A stretch of 13,611 nucleotides of DNA from an uncultured Flavobacteriaceae bacterium (GTDB taxonomy: Bacteria > Bacteroidota > Bacteroidia > Flavobacteriales > Flavobacteriaceae): the NCBI GenBank assembly GCA_938018045.1, contig CALIIP010000078.1, positions 1-13,611 on the forward strand. Reading direction: 5' to 3'. Positions 6,589-13,611 of this stretch are shown here, one piece after another. The stretch's first letter is position 1; every line of letters starts with the position of its first letter. The notes below the pieces were generated by a model. That model made no database searches. It had not been told where the DNA came from and saw nothing but the letters and a program-made list of their open reading frames with translations. The position numbers and the translations under genes are program-made.

Positions 6589-7935
6589 ATGAAAATTATT
6601 ATTGCTGGTGCTGGAGATGTTGGATTTCACCTTGCAAAACTACTATCTTACGAATCTCAAGACATTTATGTTATTGATTTAGATACAGAGAAACTAAACT
6701 ATTTAGACTCTCACCTTGATGTAATTACGACCAAAGGTGACGCAACTTCTATTCAAGTTTTACAAAATCTTGGCATTTCAAAAACAGATTTATTGATAGC
6801 TGTTACTGATTCTCAGAATACCAATTTTACGATTGCAGTTATAGGAAAAAAGTTAGGAGCAAAAAAGACTATTGCTCGAATTAACAATCCTGAATTTATT
6901 AAAAATTCTGAAATTGATTTTAAAGAGTTAGGATTAGATTATGCCATTTCTCCAGAAGAATTGGCTGCCGAAGAGATTACAATGTTACTACATCAATCAA
7001 CATTCAATGATTCAATCAACTTTGAAGATGGCGCGTTAAATATCGTTGGAAGTACATTAAATAATAAATCACCAATTATAAACTATACGGTAAAGCAAAC
7101 TAAAAATAAATTTTCTGATATAGATTTTATAACGATTGCAGTAAAACATGAAGATAACTCACAAACAATTATTCCTCGTGGTGATACTACTTTTGAATTA
7201 GGAGATGAAGTTTATTTTTCTTGTCCGAGTGAAAGTCTTTCTAAGATCCATACACTTACAGGTATTGAAAATTTTGAGATTAATGATGTTATGATTCTTG
7301 GCGGAAGTAAAATTGGAGAAAAATCTGCTCGTAAATTATGTCAAGAAAAATTTAGAGTAAAACTCATCGAGAAAAATAAAAAAAAGGCGTTCAATCTTGC
7401 AGAGAAATTAGGGAATGCACTAGTAATTCATGGTGATGGTAGAAGTCTAGAACTATTAGAAGAAGAAAATATTAGGGAAATGGATGCCTTTATTGCGGTT
7501 ACTGGCAATACAGAAACCAATATTATGTCTTGTCTTGTTGCAAAATCTAAAGGCGTTAAAAAAACGATTGCTTTGGTTGAGAATATGGATTATATCAATA
7601 TTTCTCAAAATATAGGAATTGACACACTTATCAATAAAAAATTATTGGCTGCAAGTGAAATTTTTAAGCACGTAAGAAGAGGTGATGTTCTTGCAATTGC
7701 AAACTTGAAACATGTAGATGCTGAAGTTTTAGAATTTAATGTAAAACCTAATTCTAAAGTAACACAAAAACCAGTAAAGGAAATTAAATTAACAAGAAAT
7801 GCTGTCTTTGGTGGTGTTATAAGAAATGGTAAAGCATACATGACCTTTGGTGATTTTCAAATTATAGCAGGAGATAAAGCAGTAGTTTTTTGCTTGCCAG
7901 AATCTATCAATGATGTTGAAGAATTATTCAAATAG
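6589..7935 (+). CDS. trkA: Trk potassium uptake system regulatory subunit TrkA
   Basis: This 448-residue cytosolic protein consists of two RCK units, as in full-length TrkA. The first Rossmann domain begins with GAGDVG (7-12) and has the acidic D30 at the end of strand 2, both typical of NAD(H) binding. The second begins at residue 232 with GGSKIG (238-243) and E261. Each is followed by a TrkA-C domain, the first ending in the GDEVYFSCPSE region and the second in AGDKAVVFCLPES. TrkA forms the gating ring that binds nucleotides and controls K+ flow through TrkH. Start ATG at 6589. trkH follows after 11 bp in the same direction, so the pair forms the complete two-component transporter operon. 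The gene is divergent from radC. Confidence 0.95.
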   Translation: MKIIIAGAGDVGFHLAKLLSYESQDIYVIDLDTEKLNYLDSHLDVITTKGDATSIQVLQNLGISKTDLLIAVTDSQNTNFTIAVIGKKLGAKKTIARINNPEFIKNSEIDFKELGLDYAISPEELAAEEITMLLHQSTFNDSINFEDGALNIVGSTLNNKSPIINYTVKQTKNKFSDIDFITIAVKHEDNSQTIIPRGDTTFELGDEVYFSCPSESLSKIHTLTGIENFEINDVMILGGSKIGEKSARKLCQEKFRVKLIEKNKKKAFNLAEKLGNALVIHGDGRSLELLEEENIREMDAFIAVTGNTETNIMSCLVAKSKGVKKTIALVENMDYINISQNIGIDTLINKKLLAASEIFKHVRRGDVLAIANLKHVDAEVLEFNVKPNSKVTQKPVKEIKLTRNAVFGGVIRNGKAYMTFGDFQIIAGDKAVVFCLPESINDVEELFK

Positions 7936-7946
7936 ACTTCAATAAC

Positions 7947-9446
7947 ATGAAAAACTTAAATTATCAAATCATTATTAGTTTTCTTGGGCTTACTTCTATG
8001 CTCAATGGTGTTTTTATGCTATTTGCTGTTCCATTTAGTATCTACCATCAAGAAAACGCCAAATGGGGAATACTTTATGCAGGCCTCATAACAATTGCGC
8101 TTGGTTTTTTTATGTGGTTTTTTAATAGAGATGCAGAAAAGAATCTACAAAAAAAAGAAGGATATATTATTGTTACCTTCGGATGGCTAATACTATCTTT
8201 AACAGGAAGTTTACCCTATATTTTGTCTGGAGCAATTCCAGAATTTACCAATGCATTTTTTGAAACAATTTCAGGATATTCAACAACTGGAGCATCTATT
8301 CTTACAGATATAGAATCGATTCCTAAAGGAATACTTTTTTGGAGGAGTGCAACACATTGGATTGGCGGAATGGGAATTATCGTTTTGACGATTGCTATTT
8401 TACCTCTTTTAGGGATTGGCGGCATGCAACTCTTTATGGCAGAAGCGCCAGGACCATCGGCAGATAAAATGCATCCAAGAATTACCGAAACTGCAAAACG
8501 TCTTTGGTTGATTTATTTTTCACTTACAATTACAGAATTTTTATTACTTAGAATTACTGGAATGGGATGGTTTGATGCCATTAATCATGCAATGGCAACT
8601 TTAAGTACTGGAGGATTCTCGACCAAAAACGCAAGTATTGCATACTGGAACGGAATGCCAATGGTACAATATATTATAACGCTATTTATGTTTATTGCTG
8701 GTACAAACTTTATGATAACCTATTTTGTATTTAAAGGTAAATGGCAGCGAATTCTTAAAAACGAAGAGTTTAAATGGTACTTTTTTGGTGCAATAGGACT
8801 TGTTATTGTGATCACATTATTAATTGTACAATTTCAAGATCCTGCTTTACAAACAACTGTAAATCACCCTATGCCTTGGGGAGAAAAAGAAAGTGCATTT
8901 AGACATGCAGGCTTTCAGGTTATTGCAATACTCACAACAACAGGCTTTGTAACTGCAGATTTTACCATGTGGAATTCTTTTGCAACCATGATTATTTTCT
9001 CACTGTTTTTTATTGGTGGTTCTGCAGGATCTACAAGTGGTGGAGTTAAGATTGTACGTCATATTATGATGATAAAAAGTAGTTTACTTGAACTTAAAAA
9101 ATTATTACATCCTAGTGCAATAATCCCTGTACGTTATGGCGGTAAAGCAGTGCATCAAAGTATTATTTTCAATATTCTTTCGTTCTTTGTACTATATATG
9201 CTTATCTTTATTATGAGTGCTATTATTCTTACATTTTTAGGATTAGATTTTGTTTCTGCGATTGGTGCTGCAGCATCTTCTTTAGGTAATATTGGGCCAG
9301 CAATTGGGAGTTTATCACCTGTAGATAATTACGCACATTTATCAAATGCTGCAAAATGGTTTTGTACATTTTTAATGTTGATTGGTCGTTTAGAATTATT
9401 TACAGTTTTAATACTTTTGACTCCTTATTTTTGGAAGAAGAATTAA
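7947..9446 (+). CDS. trkH: Trk potassium transporter membrane subunit TrkH
   Basis: This 499-residue membrane protein of the TrkH/KtrB (SKT) superfamily has four M1-P-M2 pore repeats. The pore-loop filter positions are visible in order: TTGAS at 113-117, STGGF at 220-224, TTGF at 331-334 and GNIGP at 447-451. The third repeat is followed by GGSAGSTSGG (357-366), the intramembrane loop that gates the pore in this family. The N-terminus adds two further helices, as in TrkH rather than KtrB. The protein mediates K+ uptake across the inner membrane together with TrkA, encoded 11 bp upstream. Start ATG at 7947. It is full length with no odd substitutions seen. A potential RNA hairpin follows about 60 bp after the stop. 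Confidence 0.95.
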   Translation: MKNLNYQIIISFLGLTSMLNGVFMLFAVPFSIYHQENAKWGILYAGLITIALGFFMWFFNRDAEKNLQKKEGYIIVTFGWLILSLTGSLPYILSGAIPEFTNAFFETISGYSTTGASILTDIESIPKGILFWRSATHWIGGMGIIVLTIAILPLLGIGGMQLFMAEAPGPSADKMHPRITETAKRLWLIYFSLTITEFLLLRITGMGWFDAINHAMATLSTGGFSTKNASIAYWNGMPMVQYIITLFMFIAGTNFMITYFVFKGKWQRILKNEEFKWYFFGAIGLVIVITLLIVQFQDPALQTTVNHPMPWGEKESAFRHAGFQVIAILTTTGFVTADFTMWNSFATMIIFSLFFIGGSAGSTSGGVKIVRHIMMIKSSLLELKKLLHPSAIIPVRYGGKAVHQSIIFNILSFFVLYMLIFIMSAIILTFLGLDFVSAIGAAASSLGNIGPAIGSLSPVDNYAHLSNAAKWFCTFLMLIGRLELFTVLILLTPYFWKKN

Positions 9447-9507
9447 AGGAAATTATTTTATTAGGATCTTGATAGTAATAAACCATATCTAGTTAAACAA
9501 TAATCAA

Positions 9508-9530
9508 TGAAGTGAGATAGTTTTACTTCA
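9508..9530 (+). terminator. Hairpin between trkH and the amine oxidase gene; possible terminator
   Basis: TGAAGT at 9508-9513 pairs with ACTTCA at 9525-9530. Allowing G-U pairs, the stem extends to about 10 bp with a UAG loop. A T-rich stretch (TATATTTTTA) follows, but only from 9536, so this is not a textbook intrinsic terminator. It could end the trkAH transcript or lie in the leader of the next gene. Confidence 0.35.
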
Positions 9531-9549
9531 ACTTCTATATTTTTACAAA

Positions 9550-10590
9550 ATGATATTAATAATTGGTGCTGGATTATCTGGCCTTTTAACTGGTTACCGT
9601 TTAAAGAAAGAAGGTATTCCTTTTAAAATTTTAGAAGCTCGAAATAGAATTGGTGGTAGAATAAATACTGTTAATACAACAAACAATACTCCTATTGAAA
9701 TGGGAGCTACTTGGTTTACCAATCAACATAGGCATATGATTGCGCTCTTAGAAGAATTAAAGATTGAATATTTTGAGCAACATATGACCAACAAAGTGTT
9801 TTATCAATCTAATATTAATTCTCCAGCACAACTAATAGAAATTCCTAGTCAATCAAATAGTTATAGAATTTCTGGTGGTACATCAAACCTAATAAACACA
9901 CTGTTTAATAAATTAGATCCTAATGATGTTTTATTAAATCAATCTGTAAGAGCAATTAAATTCACTGAAAATTCTGTTAAAGTAATTGCAAATGAAACCT
10001 TTGTAGGCACTAAAATTATTTTAGCGATTCCGCCTAAATTATGGGCTTCAAAAATTGTGTTTGAGCCTCAATTACCAAATGATTTGATTAATGTTGCTAA
10101 GCAAACACATACTTGGATGGAAGACTCTATTAAGATTGCTCTGACTTTTAAGCAGCCTTTTTGGGAACAAGAAAATATACCTGGAACTTTATATAGCAAT
10201 ACAGGACCAATTACAGAACTTTATGACCATTGCAATCACGAAAGATCTAAATATGCACTTTGTGGGTTTATAAATTCATCTTTTAAAAATCTCACGTCTG
10301 CTCAAAGACAAAATGGTGTTATAACTCAATTAAAAAATGTTTTTGGATCAAAAATTGAAGATTATACTGATTATGAGGAATGTATCTGGAGCGAAGAAAA
10401 CAACACATTTGAAACTTCTGAAACTTTTCTTTTCCCACATCAAAATAATGGGAACCCTATTTTTAATAGTTCATTTTTTAATAATAAATTATTAATTTCT
10501 AGTTCCGAAACTGCTTTAAAATTTCCTGGATATATGGAAGGTGCAGTTTATTCTGGAAATATAGCTGCAGAAAAAATAAGGCGTCAATAA
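9550..10590 (+). CDS. Flavin-containing amine oxidase-like oxidoreductase
   Basis: This 346-residue FAD protein is of the monoamine oxidase/protoporphyrinogen oxidase type. The dinucleotide fold is at the very N-terminus: GAGLSG (6-11), the ribose-binding E29 in LEARNRIGGR, and the RIGGR motif (33-37), followed by IEMGATWF. The C-terminal FAD-contact motif appears as ISSSETALKFPGYMEGAVYSGNIAA (316-340). The first Gly of the usual AGTE motif reads SSSE here. The substrate domain lies between about 80 and 270. Typical members oxidise amines using O2 and release H2O2, but the substrate cannot be predicted. At 346 residues it is shorter than most amine oxidases (around 450), although both FAD motifs are intact. 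No signal peptide is seen. Start ATG at 9550. The LRR gene begins after a single base, so the two are very likely co-transcribed. Confidence 0.85.
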   Translation: MILIIGAGLSGLLTGYRLKKEGIPFKILEARNRIGGRINTVNTTNNTPIEMGATWFTNQHRHMIALLEELKIEYFEQHMTNKVFYQSNINSPAQLIEIPSQSNSYRISGGTSNLINTLFNKLDPNDVLLNQSVRAIKFTENSVKVIANETFVGTKIILAIPPKLWASKIVFEPQLPNDLINVAKQTHTWMEDSIKIALTFKQPFWEQENIPGTLYSNTGPITELYDHCNHERSKYALCGFINSSFKNLTSAQRQNGVITQLKNVFGSKIEDYTDYEECIWSEENNTFETSETFLFPHQNNGNPIFNSSFFNNKLLISSSETALKFPGYMEGAVYSGNIAAEKIRRQ

Positions 10591-10591
10591 A

Positions 10592-11014
10592 ATGGATATA
10601 TCAACACTTAAAAAAATAAAAAAATACATTGAGAGCGATACATCTCTAGTAAAAAATCTAAATTTTAGAAAATTTGGTTTAAAGCCTATTGACATTATTG
10701 CTATTACTAATATTCTAAAACAAGAAAAAAATATAAATCATTTTACAATCAAATCTATAAGTTTTAGTTACAACAATTTAATTGGAGATGAAGGAGCAAC
10801 TACTATAGCAAAAAATTTAGACTTCTCTGTAAATGAAATTGGATTAGTTGGTTGTGGAATTGGTGATATAGGTGGAAATGAAATCTTAAACTGGATGAAT
10901 AATTCAACTAACCTTCAAATGATATGCATAGAACAGAATAATTTCTCTTCTAATTTGAAAATGAAATTCAAAACTTTTAAAAAGAATAATCCGAAAATAA
11001 TGGTAGTTATTTAA
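10592..11014 (+). CDS. Small leucine-rich-repeat protein, ribonuclease-inhibitor type
   Basis: This 140-residue protein is built of about four LRRs of the ribonuclease-inhibitor class, roughly 28 residues each. The clearest is ISFSYNNLIGDEGATTIAKNL (56-76), which fits the LxLxxNxIGDEGAxxLAxxL pattern. A second is IGLVGCGIGDIGGNEILNWM (83-102), with weaker ones at 23-43 (LNFRKFGL) and 109-130 (MICIEQNNF). There is no signal peptide or membrane segment, so it is probably cytosolic. LRR proteins bind other proteins; the partner is unknown. Start ATG at 10592, one base after the amine oxidase stop. The pair being expressed together suggests, but does not prove, a functional link. The gene ends 36 bp before the convergent MalY/PatB gene. 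Confidence 0.75.
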   Translation: MDISTLKKIKKYIESDTSLVKNLNFRKFGLKPIDIIAITNILKQEKNINHFTIKSISFSYNNLIGDEGATTIAKNLDFSVNEIGLVGCGIGDIGGNEILNWMNNSTNLQMICIEQNNFSSNLKMKFKTFKKNNPKIMVVI

Positions 11015-11050
11015 ACTTTTTTAAAATTAAGCACAACAACCTCAATAAAA

Positions 11051-12253
11051 TTATTCCTCTTTAATCGCTTTTATGATTCTACGCAAGCCTTCTTCTAAGA
11101 TTACTTTTGGGCAAGCAAGATTTAATCGTATATAACCATCTGCGTTGGTTACAAACATATTTCCGCCTTCTAATAAAACACCTGCATTTCGGGCAAAAAA
11201 TAAGGTGAGATTTTCATTGTCTGCGAAATAAAAACTAACATCAACCCAAGCCAAATATGTTGCTTCTGGTATTGTAAATTTTGCGTGTGGTAAATGCTTA
11301 TTTAATTGTTCTTTCAAATACTTAAAATTAACATCTAAATAATCTTTCAACTCAGTAAGCCAAGCATTTCCTTCTGAATATGCTGCTTGAGCCGCAACAA
11401 TACTTAACGGATTTTCTACAGGCAAGTAATTCTCATTATACCTTTTTCTCATTTCATCATTTGGAATGATAATATTGGCAAACAAATTTCCGGCAAGATT
11501 AAATGTTTTACTTGGAGCCATACATGTGATTATCTTATCACTCTTTGGAAAAAGGCGCGCCATAGGTGTAAAGGTTTTATCATTGCGCAACAAATCACAA
11601 TGAATTTCATCAGAAATAATTGTCAGACCGTTTTCTAAACATACTTTTCCAAACTCAAGTAATTCTTTTTCAGACCATAATTTACCAGTAGGATTATGTG
11701 GACTACAAAATATGGCTAGCACACATTTCTGATCAGCTGTTTTCTCTTTGATATCATCCATATCTATTCTAAAATCGCCATTTTCTTCTATCAAATCTGA
11801 ACAGACTAACTCAACGTTATTAAAATCTGTACCGTGCTTAAAAAACGCATATGAAGGTGTAACAATCAATACTTTTTCATCTGACTTACACATTTGACCT
11901 ATCAAATCATACAAGGCAGGAATTATACCTTTTGCAAATACTAAATGCCTTGTGTCAAACTTCCAATTATAACGATCTAAACACCAGTTTTGAAACACTA
12001 AAGAATACGTTGGATCTGCGACCATAGAATAACCTAATAATGGATGCTCTAATCGCTTTTTCATTGCGCTAATTATTTCTGGCGCAATAGCAAATTCCAT
12101 ATCTGCAACCCACATTTTAATAAAATCTTTTTCTAGATATTTTCCTTTAAGGTTTTCATCTGGCTCAAAAAGGTACCCTCGATAACCTTCATAAGACATG
12201 GCGTTGGTTCCTTCACGATTTACTACTTCGTTAAATTGATATTTACTTGGCAT
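11051..12253 (-). CDS. MalY/PatB family PLP-dependent C-S beta-lyase
   Basis: This is a 400-residue fold-type I PLP enzyme. Key residues are visible: the PLP Schiff-base lysine K249 in APSKTFNLAG, D215 in SDEIHCDL (pyridine nitrogen contact), N187 in SPHNPTGK, Y135 in TPSYAFF, and R376 in YIRLNLACPK (substrate carboxylate). The N-terminal MWVADMEF and the wording around K249 are typical of the MalY/PatB group rather than generic aspartate aminotransferases. Members cleave cystathionine or cysteine conjugates to homocysteine or another thiol plus pyruvate and ammonia, serving methionine or sulfur metabolism. The exact substrate is inferred. The enzyme is cytosolic. Start ATG at 12253. The gene stands alone, convergent with the LRR gene and divergent from the recombinase across 147 bp. 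It has no visible tie to either neighbour. Confidence 0.9.
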   Translation of the reverse strand: MPSKYQFNEVVNREGTNAMSYEGYRGYLFEPDENLKGKYLEKDFIKMWVADMEFAIAPEIISAMKKRLEHPLLGYSMVADPTYSLVFQNWCLDRYNWKFDTRHLVFAKGIIPALYDLIGQMCKSDEKVLIVTPSYAFFKHGTDFNNVELVCSDLIEENGDFRIDMDDIKEKTADQKCVLAIFCSPHNPTGKLWSEKELLEFGKVCLENGLTIISDEIHCDLLRNDKTFTPMARLFPKSDKIITCMAPSKTFNLAGNLFANIIIPNDEMRKRYNENYLPVENPLSIVAAQAAYSEGNAWLTELKDYLDVNFKYLKEQLNKHLPHAKFTIPEATYLAWVDVSFYFADNENLTLFFARNAGVLLEGGNMFVTNADGYIRLNLACPKVILEEGLRRIIKAIKEE

Positions 12254-12339
12254 CTGACTTTAAAATTTTAACTGAGTAAAAGTATGAATTTGAATTTAAT
12301 AAAAATAATAGTAGGCACTGATTTGACTCTTATTAAGTA

Positions 12340-12373
12340 TTATAAGTTCAATAACTGTTTGATTTTATAAGTT
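12340..12373. repeat. Direct repeat TTATAAGTT with enclosed inverted repeat, upstream of the recombinase gene
   Basis: TTATAAGTT occurs at 12340-12348 and 12365-12373, 25 bp apart. In addition, TAACT at 12352-12356 is inverted as AGTTA at 12370-12374. The block surrounds the TTTG (12358-12361) that could be the recombinase -33 element. It may be a regulator or recombinase binding site, but it is AT-rich and could be chance. Confidence 0.3.
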
Positions 12374-12385
12374 AGAAAAAAATAG

Positions 12386-12393
12386 TATTTTTG
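12386..12393 (+). promoter_or_regulatory. Candidate -7 promoter element of the recombinase gene
   Basis: TATTTTTG fits TAnnTTTG. A TTTG at 12358-12361 lies 24 bases upstream, just outside the usual 17-23 spacing. The element ends 7 bases before the ATG, so the transcript would be leaderless or nearly so. Confidence 0.5.
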
Positions 12394-12400
12394 AAATGCT

Positions 12401-13507
12401 ATGAAAAAAATTACTTTATCACTGTTTACGCATCAAAAAAATCAGCAAATAAAAATTGGATTTGTATATGATGATGCAATAAAAGAATATGTCAAAAAAT
12501 TTCCTTCAGTAAGATGGAGCGCTACACATAAAACGTTTTACGTTCCGTTTTCAAAAGAAATCACAAACAAACTTTATAGTTATCTTAAAGAGAATACGTA
12601 TGCTGTTGATTATTCTGCGTTGGTCAAAAAAATTAATGAAACCAAAAAACTAGATCCGCTAAAATCTAAGTTTAAAGAGCATTTAAGTAAATTTAAAAAG
12701 TGGATGCTTCAAAAAAGATATAGCGATAATACGATAAAAACGTATGCATCTATGATAGAACTTTTCTTTCGTTTTCATGCTGATAAAGAAATTGCATTTA
12801 TTACAAAAGACGATATTGAAAGTTTTAATACCAATTATATTTTAAAAAACAATTATTCCTATACTTTTCAAAATCAATTGGTGAATGCTATTAAATTATT
12901 TTATGGCTACACCAATAATTCGGTGTTAGATTTAGACAAGTTAGACAGACCAAAAAAAGATAAACGATTGCCTGAAGTTCTGAGTTTAGAAGAAGTAAAA
13001 TCAATTCTATTTTCTGTGAAGAATATGAAACATAAGACATTACTTTGTTTGCTTTATTCCTGCGGATTACGAATTGGCGAAGCCTTAAGTTTAAAAACTA
13101 CTTCAATAGATTTTAAAAGACAATTATTGCATGTAAAATCTGGTAAAGGTAGAAAAGACAGATATATACCTGTTTCACCTACAATGCTTGATTTATTAGA
13201 AAAATATTTGTTTCAATACAAGCCAAAATTATATGTTTTTGAAGGACAATTTTCACCTCAATATAGTGCTGTAAGTGCACGACAAGTATTAAAAAGGGCT
13301 TTAATTTTTACTGATATTACAAAGCATGTAACTTTGCATACTTTGCGACATAGTTATGCAACGCATTTACTAGAAAATGGTACAGATATTCGGTTTATTC
13401 AAGAGTTATTGGGTCACAACAGTCCAAAAACAACAATGATTTATACGCATGTAAGTACTACAAGTTTGGCTAAGATTAAAAATCCATTTGATGATTTTAC
13501 TATATGA
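12401..13507 (+). CDS. Tyrosine recombinase, IntI/Xer-like, with HARP-like N-terminal extension
   Basis: This 368-residue tyrosine recombinase has a full catalytic set: R224 (CGLRIGEAL), K249 (SGKGRKDR), H313 and R316 (LHTLRHSYATHL), H339 (LLGHNS) and nucleophile Y348 (MIYTHV). The SAM-like core-binding domain spans about 90-175. The C-terminal part (THLLENGTDIRFIQELLGH, then YTHVSTTSL and NPFDDF) resembles the XerC/D and integron-integrase branch more than phage or conjugative-transposon integrases. However, the extra insertion between motifs that marks true IntI is not evident. Residues 15-65, with IKIGFVYDD, VRWSATHKTFYVPF and a Leu-rich helix, resemble the HARP-like module that precedes some Bacteroidota integrases. 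The gene stands alone with its own candidate promoter, and repeat-rich DNA follows the stop. The role (cassette integration, inversion, or element mobility) is not decided by the sequence. Confidence 0.92.
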   Translation: MKKITLSLFTHQKNQQIKIGFVYDDAIKEYVKKFPSVRWSATHKTFYVPFSKEITNKLYSYLKENTYAVDYSALVKKINETKKLDPLKSKFKEHLSKFKKWMLQKRYSDNTIKTYASMIELFFRFHADKEIAFITKDDIESFNTNYILKNNYSYTFQNQLVNAIKLFYGYTNNSVLDLDKLDRPKKDKRLPEVLSLEEVKSILFSVKNMKHKTLLCLLYSCGLRIGEALSLKTTSIDFKRQLLHVKSGKGRKDRYIPVSPTMLDLLEKYLFQYKPKLYVFEGQFSPQYSAVSARQVLKRALIFTDITKHVTLHTLRHSYATHLLENGTDIRFIQELLGHNSPKTTMIYTHVSTTSLAKIKNPFDDFTI

Positions 13508-13521
13508 ACAAATAATTTATA

Positions 13522-13529
13522 TATATTTG
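13522..13529 (+). promoter_or_regulatory. Candidate -7 promoter element downstream of the recombinase gene
   Basis: TATATTTG, an exact TAnnTTTG match, lies 15 bases after the recombinase stop. It could start a transcript reading rightwards through the structured DNA into whatever lies beyond the window. No TTG is found at the right spacing, so confidence is low. Confidence 0.3.
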
Positions 13530-13541
13530 AATAACTAAAGA

Positions 13542-13596
13542 TGTATTGATACAACGTTTAGCATACAATTAAGATGTATAACGATGTGTTTTACAT
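13542..13596. other. Structured repeat DNA downstream of the recombinase; possible attachment site
   Basis: Three inverted repeats lie end to end. TGTAT-TG-ATACA occupies 13542-13553. Then CGTT (13555-13558) and ATAC (13563-13566) pair with GTATAACG (13576-13583), leaving TAGC as a 4-base bulge on one side and a 9-base loop. Last, ATGT (13584-13587) pairs with ACAT (13593-13596). AAGATGTAT occurs twice (13538-13546 and 13571-13579), and AACG recurs at 13553-13556, 13580-13583 and 13603-13606. The bulged stem ending in AACG/CGTT recalls folded integron attC sites in general form. It does not match the GTTRRRY consensus well. The region touches the window edge, so whether it is repeated is not visible. 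Confidence 0.4.
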
Positions 13597-13611
13597 TTAT
13601 ATAAACGAGTT

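Noticed and set aside
7605..7841. A 78-codon open frame on the minus strand inside trkA
   Set aside because: It is antisense to the conserved TrkA C-terminal half, with composition expected of a shadow frame.
8216..8425. A 69-codon open frame on the minus strand inside trkH
   Set aside because: It is opposite the conserved first pore repeats of TrkH and has no start context or domain of its own.
12261..12270. Perfect palindrome TAAAATTTTA upstream of the MalY/PatB gene
   Set aside because: It is made only of A and T in very AT-rich DNA, is not repeated, and is not placed on a recognisable promoter.
12329..12346. Inverted repeat CTTAT and ATAAG with an 8-base spacer in the lyase-recombinase gap
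   Set aside because: The arms are short and AT-rich and do not extend on either side; this is expected by chance.
12401..13611. A prophage or conjugative transposon marked by the recombinase
   Set aside because: No phage, transfer or excisionase genes and no tRNA target are visible, and the recombinase reads as Xer/IntI-like; only the DNA beyond the window could change this.
1..13611. CRISPR array, IS element, rRNA or tRNA
   Set aside because: No regularly spaced repeats with spacers, no transposase, and no RNA gene sequence were recognised on either strand.

Overview
The window looks like ordinary chromosome from a member of the Bacteroidota, most likely the family Flavobacteriaceae. The DNA is very AT-rich, the proteins are rich in Lys, Asn and Ile, and several candidate promoters match the Bacteroidota -7 motif TAnnTTTG. 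Recognisable Shine-Dalgarno sequences are scarce, three genes need TTG starts, and the protein families (MalY/PatB aminotransferase, IntI/Xer-like recombinase, the Bacteroidota-type deacetylase-like protein) fit that group. No gene is visibly broken. One gene runs off the left edge. Gaps between genes are short, the longest being about 148 bp.

Layout: (1) 3-1122, minus: a YjjG-type HAD nucleotidase followed 10 bp later by a secreted protein of unknown function that runs off the window. (2) 1202-3582, plus: a GT4 glycosyltransferase and a Wzx-like flippase overlapping by 4 bp. (3) 3554-6440, minus: radC, then a polysaccharide deacetylase-like protein, then a FemAB/BioF2-like acetyltransferase. 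These are nearly gapless, and the last gene overlaps the flippase tail-to-tail by 29 bp. Blocks 2 and 3 together look like a small cell-surface glycan locus, with radC as the first gene of one arm. (4) 6589-9446, plus: trkA and trkH, a potassium uptake system, divergent from radC across a 148-bp region that holds two copies of a 13-bp palindromic element. (5) 9550-11014, plus: a short flavin amine oxidase-like protein and, one base later, a small leucine-rich-repeat protein. (6) 11051-12253, minus: a MalY/PatB C-S lyase. (7) 12401-13507, plus: a complete tyrosine recombinase with a HARP-like N-terminal extension, followed by about 100 bp of repeats and inverted repeats that look like a recombination site or the start of an array beyond the window.

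The most unusual points are: the structured DNA just downstream of the recombinase; the deacetylase-like protein, in which four polar positions I expect to be metal-binding or catalytic are Asn or Gln; the repeated palindrome between radC and trkA; and the amine oxidase plus LRR gene pair. No CRISPR array, IS element, rRNA or tRNA was seen.
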